Assembly (NCBI GenBank): GCA_036873135.1
Contig: JAPTYO010000013.1
Location: forward strand, 22,317,901 to 22,381,900
Length of the DNA: 64,000 nt
Reading direction: 5' to 3'
Origin: Clarkia xantiana subsp. parviflora
Taxonomy: Eukaryota > Streptophyta > Magnoliopsida > Myrtales > Onagraceae
Both the position numbers and the translations under genes were made by a program. This document shows positions 11,745-21,916 of this stretch, in pieces (position 1 is the stretch's first letter; every line of letters begins with the position of its first letter). Under the pieces are notes generated by a model. It searched no databases, was not told the origin of the DNA, and saw nothing but the letters and a program-made list of their open reading frames with translations.

Positions 11745-13197
11745 ATGAGTAAGTTCTTTATTCTTACTCTGAGCATTTTTTTTTTTAGCATTTCGATACT
11801 CATAATGGATAGCCTTTGGGATGGCCATATGACTTTTGTGCGTTTATATTGCAGGTTGGTTTGCTGGAAAGAGTTCGTCGCTTCATGCGGCGGCTTCGCG
11901 TATTGCTTCTCGTACTGATCCGGCTTTGGTCGCCCCTGCCCCTGTCACTCCTGCCAACTCAGGGCGTGATCTTGGCAAGGGGACTTCTACACATGTGGTC
12001 GGGCATACTCCCCCAGTGCCTGATTCTCGCGTGTCTTCTAAGCGAACTGACACAGTGGCGCGTGGACCGACTGATCCCAAGCGCTTGAAGCCAAATGCGA
12101 CTACTTCCACTCGTAAAGGCAAGGAAGTCGCAAGTCGCAATGTGGCGTCATCTGCCCCCCAGTCGGGAAACCGACCTGTGGAAGGTCGCGGACTTTGTAA
12201 GTACACTTCGATGAGTGTGATTCACGGCTTTGTTATTTGCTGTTTTAAACACTTCTTTTTCTTTGTTGTAGCGGTTCCGCCTCTTAGGCGCGACCATTTG
12301 GTGTGTCCCGTTGGATTGGACATTTCCGGGGACACTTGGGCACCCTTTGACAATGGTGGAATTTATTTCCCCAAAGAGTCTTCGCTTCGCACTCCAGAGG
12401 TTGGAGTTCGTGTATTGCGTAGGTGCGTTCCGCCAGGAGATAGGAATTCCTGTCCGAAAACTGATGAGGAGGCTGAGGCGTATGCACAGGGTGCCTTATC
12501 CCGATTTGCACCTGTAAGTAACTTGGTTTTTCTGCCAAGTGTGTTGCTTTTGCGATTTATATTTGACTTATCGCGTTGATATGTACAGGTTGTAGCTGAC
12601 ATGGTAAATATGTCATCTTTTGTCATGGAGTTGGCGAGCGCAAAGCAGGCGGCTGTGGATAAGTATGACGCTTTGCGCCAGGAGTTGTCGCGGACCAAGG
12701 AAGAGGCCCGCGTGTTGGGTTTGAAAGTTACGGCTTCTGAGAGTCGTTATGAAGCGCGCCGCACTCGTTTGTCGAAGCTTGAGTCTCAGATGATCGCTCT
12801 CGAGAAGAAGGTTACAGATGATCTTCATTCTCAAGGAGCGGAGTTGGTTATTCTCGGTAAAGAGAGTCGGGAGAAGGGAGTACAAGTGGGTTTCACTAAG
12901 TACTTGGGAACTTCGGATTTTGAAGCCGCTGTTGATGAGAAAGTAGACAACCTGATGAGCGAGCGTTCTGAGGATTATTTCACTCGTGTGAAAGATCTTG
13001 ACCCTAGGTTCCCTTTTGGAGAGTTGGGGCCGTATGCGAATTACGCCCTTTCTCACATTGAGGCGCTGAGCCTTTTGGAGTGTGGTCGTCCAAACTACGA
13101 AGTGTTGGTCGATGATAGTGGAGATGTGAACGTCGTCGTCACTTCTCCCGAGTTTATGGAGGTTGCCCCCGAGCCTCCTGGTGGTTCTGTTATTTGA
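11745..13197 (+). CDS. antisense spliced ORF of the Tat element (aORF)
   Basis: This gene runs opposite to pol. The proposed exons are 11745-11748 (ATG A, tentative), 11855-12196, 12272-12513 and 12589-13197, all with GT/AG borders, giving 398 residues. The frame stays open across all joins. The middle carries the block SSLRTPEVGVRVLRR, and the last exon a charged coiled coil (about residues 200-290) followed by PRFPFGELG. The protein is homologous over these parts to the ORF at 34779-35847 in the other Tat element, and both introns between the shared exons have the same position and phase (1 and 0). Its function is unknown. Extra, often antisense ORFs are known in Tat elements; DNA binding or control of pol expression are guesses only. 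The tiny first exon is the weakest part. Confidence 0.65.
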
Positions 13198-13600
13198 ACT
13201 GCTCGTTGAGCATGTCGGACTTGTTTATGAGTTTGCTTGCCTCCTGGCTTCTATGTTTAGAAACTTGTTGGAGTTGTTGTTTGTGACTTGTTCGCTTTGA
13301 ACTTCGTCGCATGGACCTGTTTTATATACAGCAGTTTGCATGATAACTTGTTAGTAATATTTCATACCGCTATCACTTACTGTGTTTACTGAATGTGGAT
13401 GACTAGTAGTGTAGACATAGTCCCCCAGGCGTGACTGATAGCCACTTCCTGATTGATAAGTTGAAAAGTTTTCCTGATTGTTTGCATGATGCATTATGCA
13501 TATTGCCTTTCTTTCCTGAATAGCTTGCCGCTATATGTGTTGCGACCTGCCAAGTATTTTTGCGTATAGCAATATATCTCAACAAGTAGTGTGTTTGAAA

Positions 13601-13922
13601 GGTGTTATCTTGGCTAAGCAAGATAGTAGTTTATACCGTCTCTTAGTTCCACTCTAAGGCGACGTTGTACAAGACCCGACTTGTAAATTTTACGAGTTTT
13701 AAACAGGGTGCGCACCTGCCAGCGTGTATCAACCCGCGTTGGGGAAGCATACGTAAAAGTATTATTTGAGGGGTGTAATCTTGGCTAAGCAAGATACTAG
13801 TTTATACCGTCTCTTAGTTCCACTCTAAGGCGACGTTGTACAAGACCCGACTTGTAAATTTTACGAGTTTTAAACAGGGAGCGCACCTGCCAGCGTGTAT
13901 CAACCCGCGTTGGGGAAGCATA
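13601..13922. repeat. 171-bp tandem duplication
   Basis: Two near-identical copies start at 13601 and 13772 (GGTGT(T/A)ATCTTGGCTAAGC) and end in GTTGGGGAAGCATAC. They lie in the region between the antisense gene and pol. Confidence 0.9.
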
Positions 13923-14254
13923 CTTCAAAACAGTTTGGTTTTTGAAGAAGCATTTTGTGAACCCTAAAAGGGGTGTTGGTAAAATATTTGGAAAAAGGTT
14001 TTGACATTCAATGTGAAACATCCCAAAAACCGTGTTGATAAAATTTTTGGAAAGGAGTTTGATACATAAAACATTTTATAAAGTATTTTGACAAAATACT
14101 TGGTAAAAATGTTTGTGATACATGATTCCTGCGTCCAGGGATCATGTAGCACTTTTGAGAGTATGAATTGTGATGCATGTTTTCTGCGTCCAGGAATCAC
14201 ACATCACGGCTTTGAAAGTCTGTAGTACGGAATTGTCATCTAGTAAGAGGACTT

Positions 14255-14660
14255 CCGCTATAAAGAGTGAACCCTAAACAGGGTATACACACTTTGAGTG
14301 AACCCTAAACAGGATATACACCCTTAGAGTGAGGTAGTTGTCTAAACAGAGAACTTCCGTCATGAAGAGTGAACCCTAAACAGGATATACACATTTAGAG
14401 TGAATCCTAAACAGGATATACACACTTAGAGTGAACCCTAAACAGGGTATACATATTTAGAGTGAATCCTAAACAGGATATACACACTTAGAGTGAACCC
14501 TAAACAGGGTATACACATTTAGAGTGAATCCTAAACAGGATATACACACTTAGAGTGAACCCTAAACAGGGTATACACATTTAGAGTGAATCCTAAACAG
14601 GATATACACACTTAGAGTGAACCCTAAACAGGGTATACACACTTAGAGTGAGGTAGTTGT
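14255..14660. repeat. about 30-bp minisatellite, about 12 copies
   Basis: GAGTGAACCCTAAACAGG and GAGTGAATCCTAAACAGG units alternate with TATACACA(C/T)TTA, giving a 60-bp higher-order period. The array lies in the 3' untranslated part of the Tat element, where hypervariable satellites are known to arise in this lineage. Confidence 0.9.
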
Positions 14661-15323
14661 CTAAACAGAGAACTTCCATCACTTGAGGGGTGATCAGCCC
14701 CGTATGCCCGTCCTGTTCTAAATCCAGGGAATGGCTATGGACATAAGGATTTGCCTCTAACCAGAGATGTCACAGCATGTCATTAAGAGAAGTAAACATG
14801 GGGCTTGTCTTTTAGAAAAGAGGATACCTCAACATGTTATTTTGATTATAGGCCTTGGCGTTATTCCAAGGTATTGTTTGTATCTGACGACCTGAAAAGT
14901 CGTTGTTTTGATAGTCTTGGTGTTAATCCGAGACTCTGCTTGTAGTTGACGCCCTGAATGGTCGTCGTTTTGATAGTAGATCCGCAGGTTGTCATTGCGG
15001 TATATAAGTTGATTGTGCATATAGCTTGATAGCTTTGTGTTGTCAGCATCTTCTAGAGATAGACGCCTATGTTATGAAAGGAGAGATAAACTCCTTGTTG
15101 GTGTTGGTAATTGTTGTTGTAGTTACTTTGTTTCGTTTCCAAGTAACGTACATAGAGTAGTCGTGTTCCTACGAAGATAGAACGACTTCATTAGGTTTGT
15201 GAGATTATTACAGAGATGCCACTTTATATAAGGGAGTGGTCTTTTAAATAAGCAAATGCATTATGGAAATGAGAGCAAAAGGGCTTGATACAACAGCTCC
15301 TTTTGTGATAGAAGATTATCCTT
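14661..15323. other. region just downstream of the pol stop
   Basis: No coding sequence is recognised here. It includes two diverged copies of a TTGGTGTTA..CCGAGACT / CTTGGCGTTATTCCAAGG-type segment at 14845-14960. Confidence 0.4.
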
Positions 15324-18300
15324 TTATCCGTGGAATTTCTTCAAGTGTCCTCCACTAAATGTATTTGTAGAGATATTTCCATCTGCATCTTCAAGGCGGT
15401 ATGCGTTGATATACGGGATGGATACGACCTTGTAAGGGCCTTCCCATTTTGAGGACATCTTGTTGATTTGATCGAGATGTGAGAATTCATTCCTTCTCCA
15501 CACCATTTCTCCGACGTGGAATTGTCTTTCTTTCACCTTCCTGTTGTAATACCTTGCGGTTATCAAACGCATACGTGCCTGATTGTGCTCGGAGTTCCGC
15601 CTTTTTTCTTCAGCCAAGTCTAAGTCTAGACGCATGTCTATTTCGTTGGCTTGAGCATTGAAATGAGTTGTGCGGTAGGATGAGACAGCAATTTCGATGG
15701 GAGCGACTGCTTCCGTTCCGTACACCAGACTGAAAGGTGTTTCTCCAGTTGACTCCTTTGGAGTTGTTCGAAGTGCCCACAGAACACTGCTAAGTTCTTC
15801 TGCCCATCCCCCTTTTAATGCGTGCACTCTTTTCTTGAGACCGTCTAGGACAGTTTTGTTGGCGGCTTCGACTTGTCCGTTGGTTTGCGCATGGCGGACT
15901 GAGGCGAAACGGTGGTTAATGTTGAGTCTTTCACAAAATGTTTGGAGTCTTGAGCTCTTGAATTGTGGTCCGTTGTCGCTGATTAGGACCTTCGGAACTC
16001 CATATCGCGCAATGATGTGATTTCGGATGAAATCCATTATCTGTGCGTCGGTTGTTTGTGCCAATTCCTTTGCTTCGATCCACTTTGAAAAGTAATCGAT
16101 TGCGACGACAATATACTTGGTTTGGCCATTTGACTTTGGAAGTGGACCTACTAGATCGATTCCCCATTGCGCGAATGGCCATGAGCTTGCAATTGGGCTT
16201 AGCTCGGCGGCTGGTGCCGTGATACTTCTTGAATAAAGTTGGCATGATTCGCATTCTGTGACCAAGTGCGTAGCTTGGTTCTTCATGGTTGGCCAATAGT
16301 AACCCAAGCTCAGAGTTTTGCGTATTAGAGACCTCGCCCCTTCATGGCAGGCTGCTTGGCCCTTATGCAAGTCTTCTAACACTTTTTGGCCTTCCCGGAA
16401 GGTGATGCACCTTAGGTAAGGGGTTGAAAATCCTTTCTTGTAAAGCTCATCATCTATCAACACATAATTGACAGCTTGTCTCTGGACTTTTTGGGCTTGA
16501 ACCTTGTCCTCGGGGAGCTTGTGGTCTTTGAGGTATGCCAATATTGGAGCCCTCCAATCTGGTTCTGGATCAATGCACAAGATTTCGAATTTGTCAATTA
16601 CTGACAAGATTCTGTTTTCCACGAAATGTGTTTCTTTGCCTTGTTCATTGCCTTGTGCGAATTTGCTCAAGGCGTCAGCTTCTTGATTTTCTTCTCTAGG
16701 TACTGCGTTGATGTCGAAGGTATCGAAGCTTGTGATGAGGTCTTTTGCTTGCCCCAAGTACTTTTGCATATTTTCTGACTTTGCCGCGTATTCGCCTTTA
16801 ACTTGGTTGACGACTAATTGTGAATCGCATTTCACTCGTAGATGTTTGACTCCGACACCTTTTGCAATTCTTAAGCCAGTTATCAATGCTTCGTATTCCG
16901 CCTCGTTGTTTGTTGCTCTAAATGTTAAGTTTAGAGCATACTTCAACGGATTAGATCCATCGGGAGGTATTAGGAGGAATCCGGCACCTGATCCTCCTAC
17001 GTTTGAAGATCCGTCGGTATACATTTGCCATACTTCGGGATGTTCTTCAATTTGCTGAGGTCCGACTTGGGGGTCTGTGTCGGGTGTTATTCCGGTGAAT
17101 TCTGCAATGAAATCTGCCAATGCTTGCCCCTTGATCGTCGTTCGAGGGGCAGAGTGAATGCGGAATTCACTTAGCTCTACTGACCACTTTGTTAGCTTTC
17201 CTGACATGTTTGGCTTTGACAGGATGTGCTTCAAGGGTTGGTCTGTTAAGACTGTTACTTCATGTGCATGGAAGTATGGCCTCAGTTTTCTTGCTGCTAT
17301 TATAAGTGCGTACAGATATTTTTCGATTGGCATGTAGTTTATCTCGTACTTTGCAAGTATTTTGCTCACGTAGTAGACTGGGAGCTGGGTAGATCCCTTC
17401 TGTTTGACAAGGACTGAGCTGACGGCCGTGTTGCTCACGGAGATGTACAGGAAGAGGGGCTCTCCTGGTATTGGTTTTGCCAATGCTGGTAATGTGCGCA
17501 AGTGTTGTTTTAACTGCTGGAAGGCCTCTTCACACGCTGGTGTCCATTCAAACTTCTTGTTTGCACGCAAGACTTCAAAGAACGGGAGTGCCTTGTCGCC
17601 TATCTTGGCAAGGAACCGGTTTAAGGCAGCGAGGCGACCATTTAGTTGCTGGACTTCCTTATGTCTCCTTGGGGAAACCATCTCCTCAATTGCCTTCACT
17701 TTCTCTGGGTTAGCTTCTATCCCCCTCTGGCTCACCATGAATCCAAGGATTTTTCCTGATTGTACGCCGAAGGCGCACTTTGTTGGGTTTAGGCGGACTT
17801 GATATTCGCGCATTCTTTTGAAGATTGCACGTAAGTCGTCAACGTGGTTGCGCCTTTTGGTTGATTTCACGACCATGTCGTCCACGTATGCCTCCATTTT
17901 GGTTCCGATTAGATCGCCAAAGATGGTATTGACCATTCGCTGGTATGTTGCTCCTGCATTGATTAGGCCGAACGGCATCACCGTGTAGTTGTATATTTCG
18001 CTATCTGCGTAGAATGCAGTGTGCGGTGCATCATCTTTGAACATCTGAATCTGATTGTATCCTGAGTATGCGTCCATTACAGACATTAGTTCATGGCCGG
18101 CGGTAGCATCGACTAGCTGGTCGATTCTTGGAAGAGGATATGAATCCTTGGGGCATGCATTGTTGAGATCTCTGTAATCGATGCACATTCTCAACTTGCC
18201 ATTTGATTTAGGAACCAACACCGGGTTTGCTACCCATGTTTGGTATCTTGATTCTTCGATGAACCCTGCGTCGAGCAGTTTTCCCACCTCTTCTCTGATT

Positions 18301-19067
18301 GCCAGTTTCTTGTTGCCCCCGAGGGGACGGAGTTTCTGGGCTGTTGCTCGAGTTCCTGGCTTGATATTGAGCTTATGGGAAATGACATCTGCGCTTATCC
18401 CGGGCATATCGCTTGGTGACCAAGCGAATAGCTCTTTGTACTCTTTGAGGAGTGCTGTGATTTCTATCACTTCATCTTCTGACAAGGATGCCCCGATTTG
18501 GACCATTCTGTCTGGCTCTTCGATTTTTACTTGTTTTAACTCTTCTACTGGGGCAGGTCGGGCACGTCCTTCTCTTGGGTCATCATCAATGATGGGCATG
18601 TCATCTGGCTTGATGTTATTTTGGATTGCCACGTTGTAACAGTTTCTTGACAATAGTTGATCCCCTTTGACTTCACCGATTCCGGCTGCAGTTGGGAATT
18701 TGATCTTCTGGTGTGCCGTTGATGGCACCATTCCCCACGCATTCATGGTTGCGTATCCTAAGATACCGTTGTATGCGTCAAGCTTTTGCACTACCATAAA
18801 TGGTATTGCGATTTGGAGACGTGAGCTGCCCTCCCCCAGTATAACTGGCAGTGTTGTGGATCCCAATGGGTAACTTGCATCTTCCATGAATCCTACTAAG
18901 GGTGAATTCATTTTGTTGATGTCTTTCTTTCTCCCCAAAGCTAGGATGACATCTTTCGTGATGACATTGGGTGAACTTCCTCCATCAACCAGAATACGTT
19001 TGATGTCCATGCCGTCGATTGTCATGGTTATGACCAAGGCGTCATTATGTGGTGCGCGGGTTAGCAT
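15324..19067 (-). CDS. pol: Tat-lineage Pol polyprotein (PR-RT-RH-aRH-IN), lacking gag
   Basis: An uninterrupted frame of 1247 codons. Order: aspartic protease with LVDGGSSPN (residues 26-34); reverse transcriptase (about 230-480) with CIDYRDLNNACPKDSYPLP, PFGLINAGATYQRM and the catalytic YVDD near 394; gypsy-type RNase H (about 520-650, VLTDQPLKHIL); a second, archaeal-type RNase H (about 680-830, MYTDGSSN, NNEAEYEAL, REENQEADALSKF); integrase with the HHCC finger (CHEGARSL ... CESCQLYS), DDE residues in GIDLVGP, SDNGPQFKS and GQVEAANK (near 969, 1030 and 1065), and a C-terminal GGHLKKF. The first six or so residues and the ATG come from the adjoining Helitron hairpin, because the element is truncated in the protease. 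Gag is absent. The frame is undamaged, suggesting a fairly recent insertion, but the element cannot move alone. Confidence 0.9.
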   Translation of the reverse strand: MLTRAPHNDALVITMTIDGMDIKRILVDGGSSPNVITKDVILALGRKKDINKMNSPLVGFMEDASYPLGSTTLPVILGEGSSRLQIAIPFMVVQKLDAYNGILGYATMNAWGMVPSTAHQKIKFPTAAGIGEVKGDQLLSRNCYNVAIQNNIKPDDMPIIDDDPREGRARPAPVEELKQVKIEEPDRMVQIGASLSEDEVIEITALLKEYKELFAWSPSDMPGISADVISHKLNIKPGTRATAQKLRPLGGNKKLAIREEVGKLLDAGFIEESRYQTWVANPVLVPKSNGKLRMCIDYRDLNNACPKDSYPLPRIDQLVDATAGHELMSVMDAYSGYNQIQMFKDDAPHTAFYADSEIYNYTVMPFGLINAGATYQRMVNTIFGDLIGTKMEAYVDDMVVKSTKRRNHVDDLRAIFKRMREYQVRLNPTKCAFGVQSGKILGFMVSQRGIEANPEKVKAIEEMVSPRRHKEVQQLNGRLAALNRFLAKIGDKALPFFEVLRANKKFEWTPACEEAFQQLKQHLRTLPALAKPIPGEPLFLYISVSNTAVSSVLVKQKGSTQLPVYYVSKILAKYEINYMPIEKYLYALIIAARKLRPYFHAHEVTVLTDQPLKHILSKPNMSGKLTKWSVELSEFRIHSAPRTTIKGQALADFIAEFTGITPDTDPQVGPQQIEEHPEVWQMYTDGSSNVGGSGAGFLLIPPDGSNPLKYALNLTFRATNNEAEYEALITGLRIAKGVGVKHLRVKCDSQLVVNQVKGEYAAKSENMQKYLGQAKDLITSFDTFDINAVPREENQEADALSKFAQGNEQGKETHFVENRILSVIDKFEILCIDPEPDWRAPILAYLKDHKLPEDKVQAQKVQRQAVNYVLIDDELYKKGFSTPYLRCITFREGQKVLEDLHKGQAACHEGARSLIRKTLSLGYYWPTMKNQATHLVTECESCQLYSRSITAPAAELSPIASSWPFAQWGIDLVGPLPKSNGQTKYIVVAIDYFSKWIEAKELAQTTDAQIMDFIRNHIIARYGVPKVLISDNGPQFKSSRLQTFCERLNINHRFASVRHAQTNGQVEAANKTVLDGLKKRVHALKGGWAEELSSVLWALRTTPKESTGETPFSLVYGTEAVAPIEIAVSSYRTTHFNAQANEIDMRLDLDLAEEKRRNSEHNQARMRLITARYYNRKVKERQFHVGEMVWRRNEFSHLDQINKMSSKWEGPYKVVSIPYINAYRLEDADGNISTNTFSGGHLKKFHG

Positions 19068-19071
19068 CTAG

Positions 19072-21689
19072 TAATATATAATTTGGTTAAGGTTTTTAAT
19101 TAGGCTTCTAATTTTCTGCCATGTCAGCCAGGAATGATTTTATTGGATGGTGATATATACGCTCCTCACGCGCGTGCTCACTTTTTTTTTCTTCTGCGCT
19201 CTGGACTCTTCTTTCCAGCTGTTCTTCGTCGTTTCAATTCACTCTCTATTCACGGTGTATCATCATTAGGGTCCATATATCATCCGTTTCGGATCATTAA
19301 TCGTTGTTCCGTTTCGTCGTTTCAGATTAATAAATGAGCCCTTTTTCAGTGCGCATGTTAATTAGGGGCCGGTAGTCGATCGAGCTCTACGACTGTGGTG
19401 ATTTTAAGTAGGGGTGAGCAAATTACCCAGTTGGAACCGGAACCGGACCGGAACCGGTCATTTGGTAGGTTCCGGGTAGATGTAAATGGTTCTGGTACGG
19501 TTCTGGGATTAAATTTCAAGAACCGGTATTTTCGGTTCCGGTTCCGGGATAAGTTTTCGTGTACCCAAATACCCGGAACCGGAACCGTTATATATATATA
19601 AATTAAAAAAACACTAAACATTTAACAAATTTAAAATTGGTTTGTGGAAAATGTTATAATTATTTTTATGATTCACTTGGTATAACATAAATTTCAGTTT
19701 CAATTGGCTACCGAGAACCCGGTTCCAACTGGGTATCCAGAACCCGGTTCCAACTAGTACCTAAAATTATATTATTTAGTTTGAAAATTTGTACCTGGTT
19801 CCTTAACGGGTACCCGGAACCGATTGGCTCTTAACGGTTCTGGTACGGTTCCGGTTCCTAAATGTTCTGGTACGGTTCTGGGTAATAAAGTTAGGAACCG
19901 TTTAGTATTGGTCTGATTCTGGGATACCCTAAAAGTAGTGGGTACCGGAACCGCTCACCCCTAATTTTAAGGCTTATTACAAGGGTCGAGCGATTTTATT
20001 TTAAACTCTCTGATGGTATAAAAAATCGATTTGGTGCACCTCGAGCTCTACGGCGGTTGTGATTTTAGGGCTTATTAATCAAAGGACGAGCGACTCTATC
20101 TCCAGCTATTGATGCTAGAAAAATTAAATTGGGTGCATATCTGTTGGCAGTCCTCTGTAATTAACTGATGTAAGTTGCGCAGCTCAGTTCCTACTCCAAT
20201 AGAGTTCTGGTTATTCAAAAATTTCAGTCGTTTTAGCTGTTTCTGTTTGTTTGGCCAAAATTGTCAGTATTTGTTCTATATTTTTGGTTGCTTTTCCCTC
20301 AAAGATGATGGAAATTTCATTCGTTTTATTTGTAGGCATAACTTTGGAAGCCATTGGGATAATTGAGCCATTCTTTAGTGTGCGGGTTCTTAGGGTAAAT
20401 GAGCATTTTATCCTTCTCACCATCCAAATAATTGAGGTAACACTAACTGATCAATCTCATCCCGATTGTGTTTTTATCTTAACTAGCTTCTGCATACACA
20501 TCCCTGAATCTGGTCAGGGTATGGTTTATGGTGATTCATTGAGATTTCCTATGAATTTCTCTTTAAAAAAACTGGGCGAGCCATACTGTTTCTGTATCAG
20601 ATTGGATTTTCAGATCTGAGCTTGATTGTGTAACTTACTGAGCTAATAGAAGGTTAGGGATTCATGAAATCCAATCAGTTGATTGCCGCATGATTTTCAA
20701 TGAGTAAGTTTTTCAATTATCTTCCATTATATGTCTTCCTTCATTTGAGGAAAGCAAAGAAGACCAATCATTTGAGGAAATTAGTCATTTGAGAAGCTTA
20801 TGGATTTATATGTAAGAGTGAAGTAGAAAATAAAATGAATAATCATTATTAACCAATTAATGTTGTTTCTAATTCAGTGCAGTTGTGATGAACCGATGCA
20901 TTTCCATGTATGAGTGAAGGAGAAAGCAAAGAGGAATAATCATGATTAGCCAATGATTGTAGTCTCTATCTAATTCATTGTAGTATCGAGAAAGAAAATA
21001 TTGGGGTGCCTCAATCACTCGGTCAAGGATGTTTATATCGTAGCCTATGTATCAACACTTAACTTCTGAGAATCGTGATAGATGTGAAAGGGCTAAGTTA
21101 GAAAGAAACTTGGATCATTACATAAGGTACTATGTGCATTGGTAGTTTAATGTTATTTGAATAATTGGATTTACTTTGCTTCATCTATTACACCTCTACT
21201 TGCTTCTTTTCTAATCAGATATGCAAATTAGAAGAGTGTTTAAATAATTGTTGGTATTGAACATTTCAATTTGGTTAATATTTTTCTCAATGTTCTTTAT
21301 CACCACTTAGACATTGTTTTATTTTTAATCTTATAAATCATAGAGGTTGTGTGATATGTTTGCTGGTTTTTTTTTTTTTTTTTTATCAATAGCTATATGT
21401 TGCTGCTGAATGACCCTTTCAAGTAACAAGTTTCTATTTATTGATGGAAAGTGGAAGAAAAGGAAGCCCGGCTGATTTTTTATTTTTTTTTGCAACTTTA
21501 TATGTTGATAAGATTTGTTACATTTTTTTTTTTTTTCGTTTGGGTAAGAGAAGACTGTGCTATTAACATGTTGTGGTTGTGGAATAAAATTATATGCACA
21601 CGCGTTGTGTATTTTAAATGTATGTAATGTGTTTCACAATTACCATAGAAAATATCGAATCCCGCGCAATGCGCGGGGAAAATACCTAG
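19072..21689 (+). mobile_element. Helitron B body, non-autonomous
   Basis: The body begins TAATATATAATTTGG straight after the CTAG of A3 and lacks the TCTATA tip. It ends with the hairpin CCCGCGCAATGCGCGGG, then GAAAATAC and CTAG, followed by T. It holds a hAT MITE at 19409-19963. The part near 19170-19340 looks like a 5' untranslated leader (pyrimidine-rich), and a 122-codon open frame at 20251-20619 has no recognised domain. The 3' end is only about 230 bp upstream of the SKA2-like start codon, so it may contribute promoter sequence. Confidence 0.7.
19409..19963. mobile_element. hAT-type MITE with ACCGG-rich interior
   Basis: The termini are inverted repeats starting TAGGGGTGAGC (left) and ending GCTCACCCCTA (right). 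They are flanked by a perfect 8-bp duplication ATTTTAAG (19401-19408 and 19964-19971). The interior is filled with GGAACCGG/CCGGTTCC motifs. It is 555 bp long with no coding capacity. The 8-bp TSD places it in the hAT superfamily. Confidence 0.9.
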
Positions 21690-21916
21690 TAAAATAAAAT
21701 TCAGGTAATGAATTAAAACTGAGTTAAAGTTGATGGAGCCTTATTATTAACCTTAACTTGAGCACATTATTTGAATTTTCATTCTCATTGTTATCTGCTT
21801 TCAGTTTCCCGCTTTCCTACAATTTTCCCGCAAAACCTAATTTCAGTCATCTATTGGAGCAGCTAGGACCAGCTTCCAGTTTTCTACCAGAAGGATCGTC
21901 AGGCTGAGCTCGAGAA
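21690..21916 (+). other. 5' flank of the SKA2-like gene
   Basis: This 227-bp stretch separates the Helitron end from the start codon. No clear TATA box is seen. Confidence 0.35.

Larger units (their letters stand above)
9115..19050 (-). mobile_element. Ty3/gypsy Tat-lineage retrotransposon, 5'-truncated
   Basis: Read on the minus strand, the element keeps protease, RT, RNase H, a second (archaeal-type) RNase H, integrase, a long 3' region with minisatellites and an antisense gene, a polypurine tract and the 3' LTR. The 5' LTR, primer binding site and gag are absent, because the sequence stops inside the protease at about 19050. The dual RNase H and the antisense ORF between pol and the 3' LTR are marks of the Tat/Ogre group. 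No target duplication can be read because one end is missing. Confidence 0.85.
6961..19071 (+). mobile_element. Helitron A3, split by a retrotransposon
   Basis: The body runs 6961-9114 and resumes at 19051-19071. The left part ends inside the 3' hairpin (ACCCGCGCGG) and the right part supplies the other arm (GGTGCGCGGG), then TTAGCAT and CTAG, followed by T. The 9.9 kb between them is a truncated Tat retrotransposon. The first 270 bp match A1 and A2. There is a (TA)n(TAA)n tract at 7221-7291, and no coding sequence was recognised in 7300-9110. Confidence 0.7.

Noticed and set aside
14255..14660. CRISPR-like regular repeats
   Set aside because: The units are directly tandem with no unique spacers, lie in a plant retrotransposon, and there are no cas genes.
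20251..20619. 122-codon hydrophobic frame in Helitron B
   Set aside because: No ATG context or domain; it probably arises by chance in T-rich sequence.
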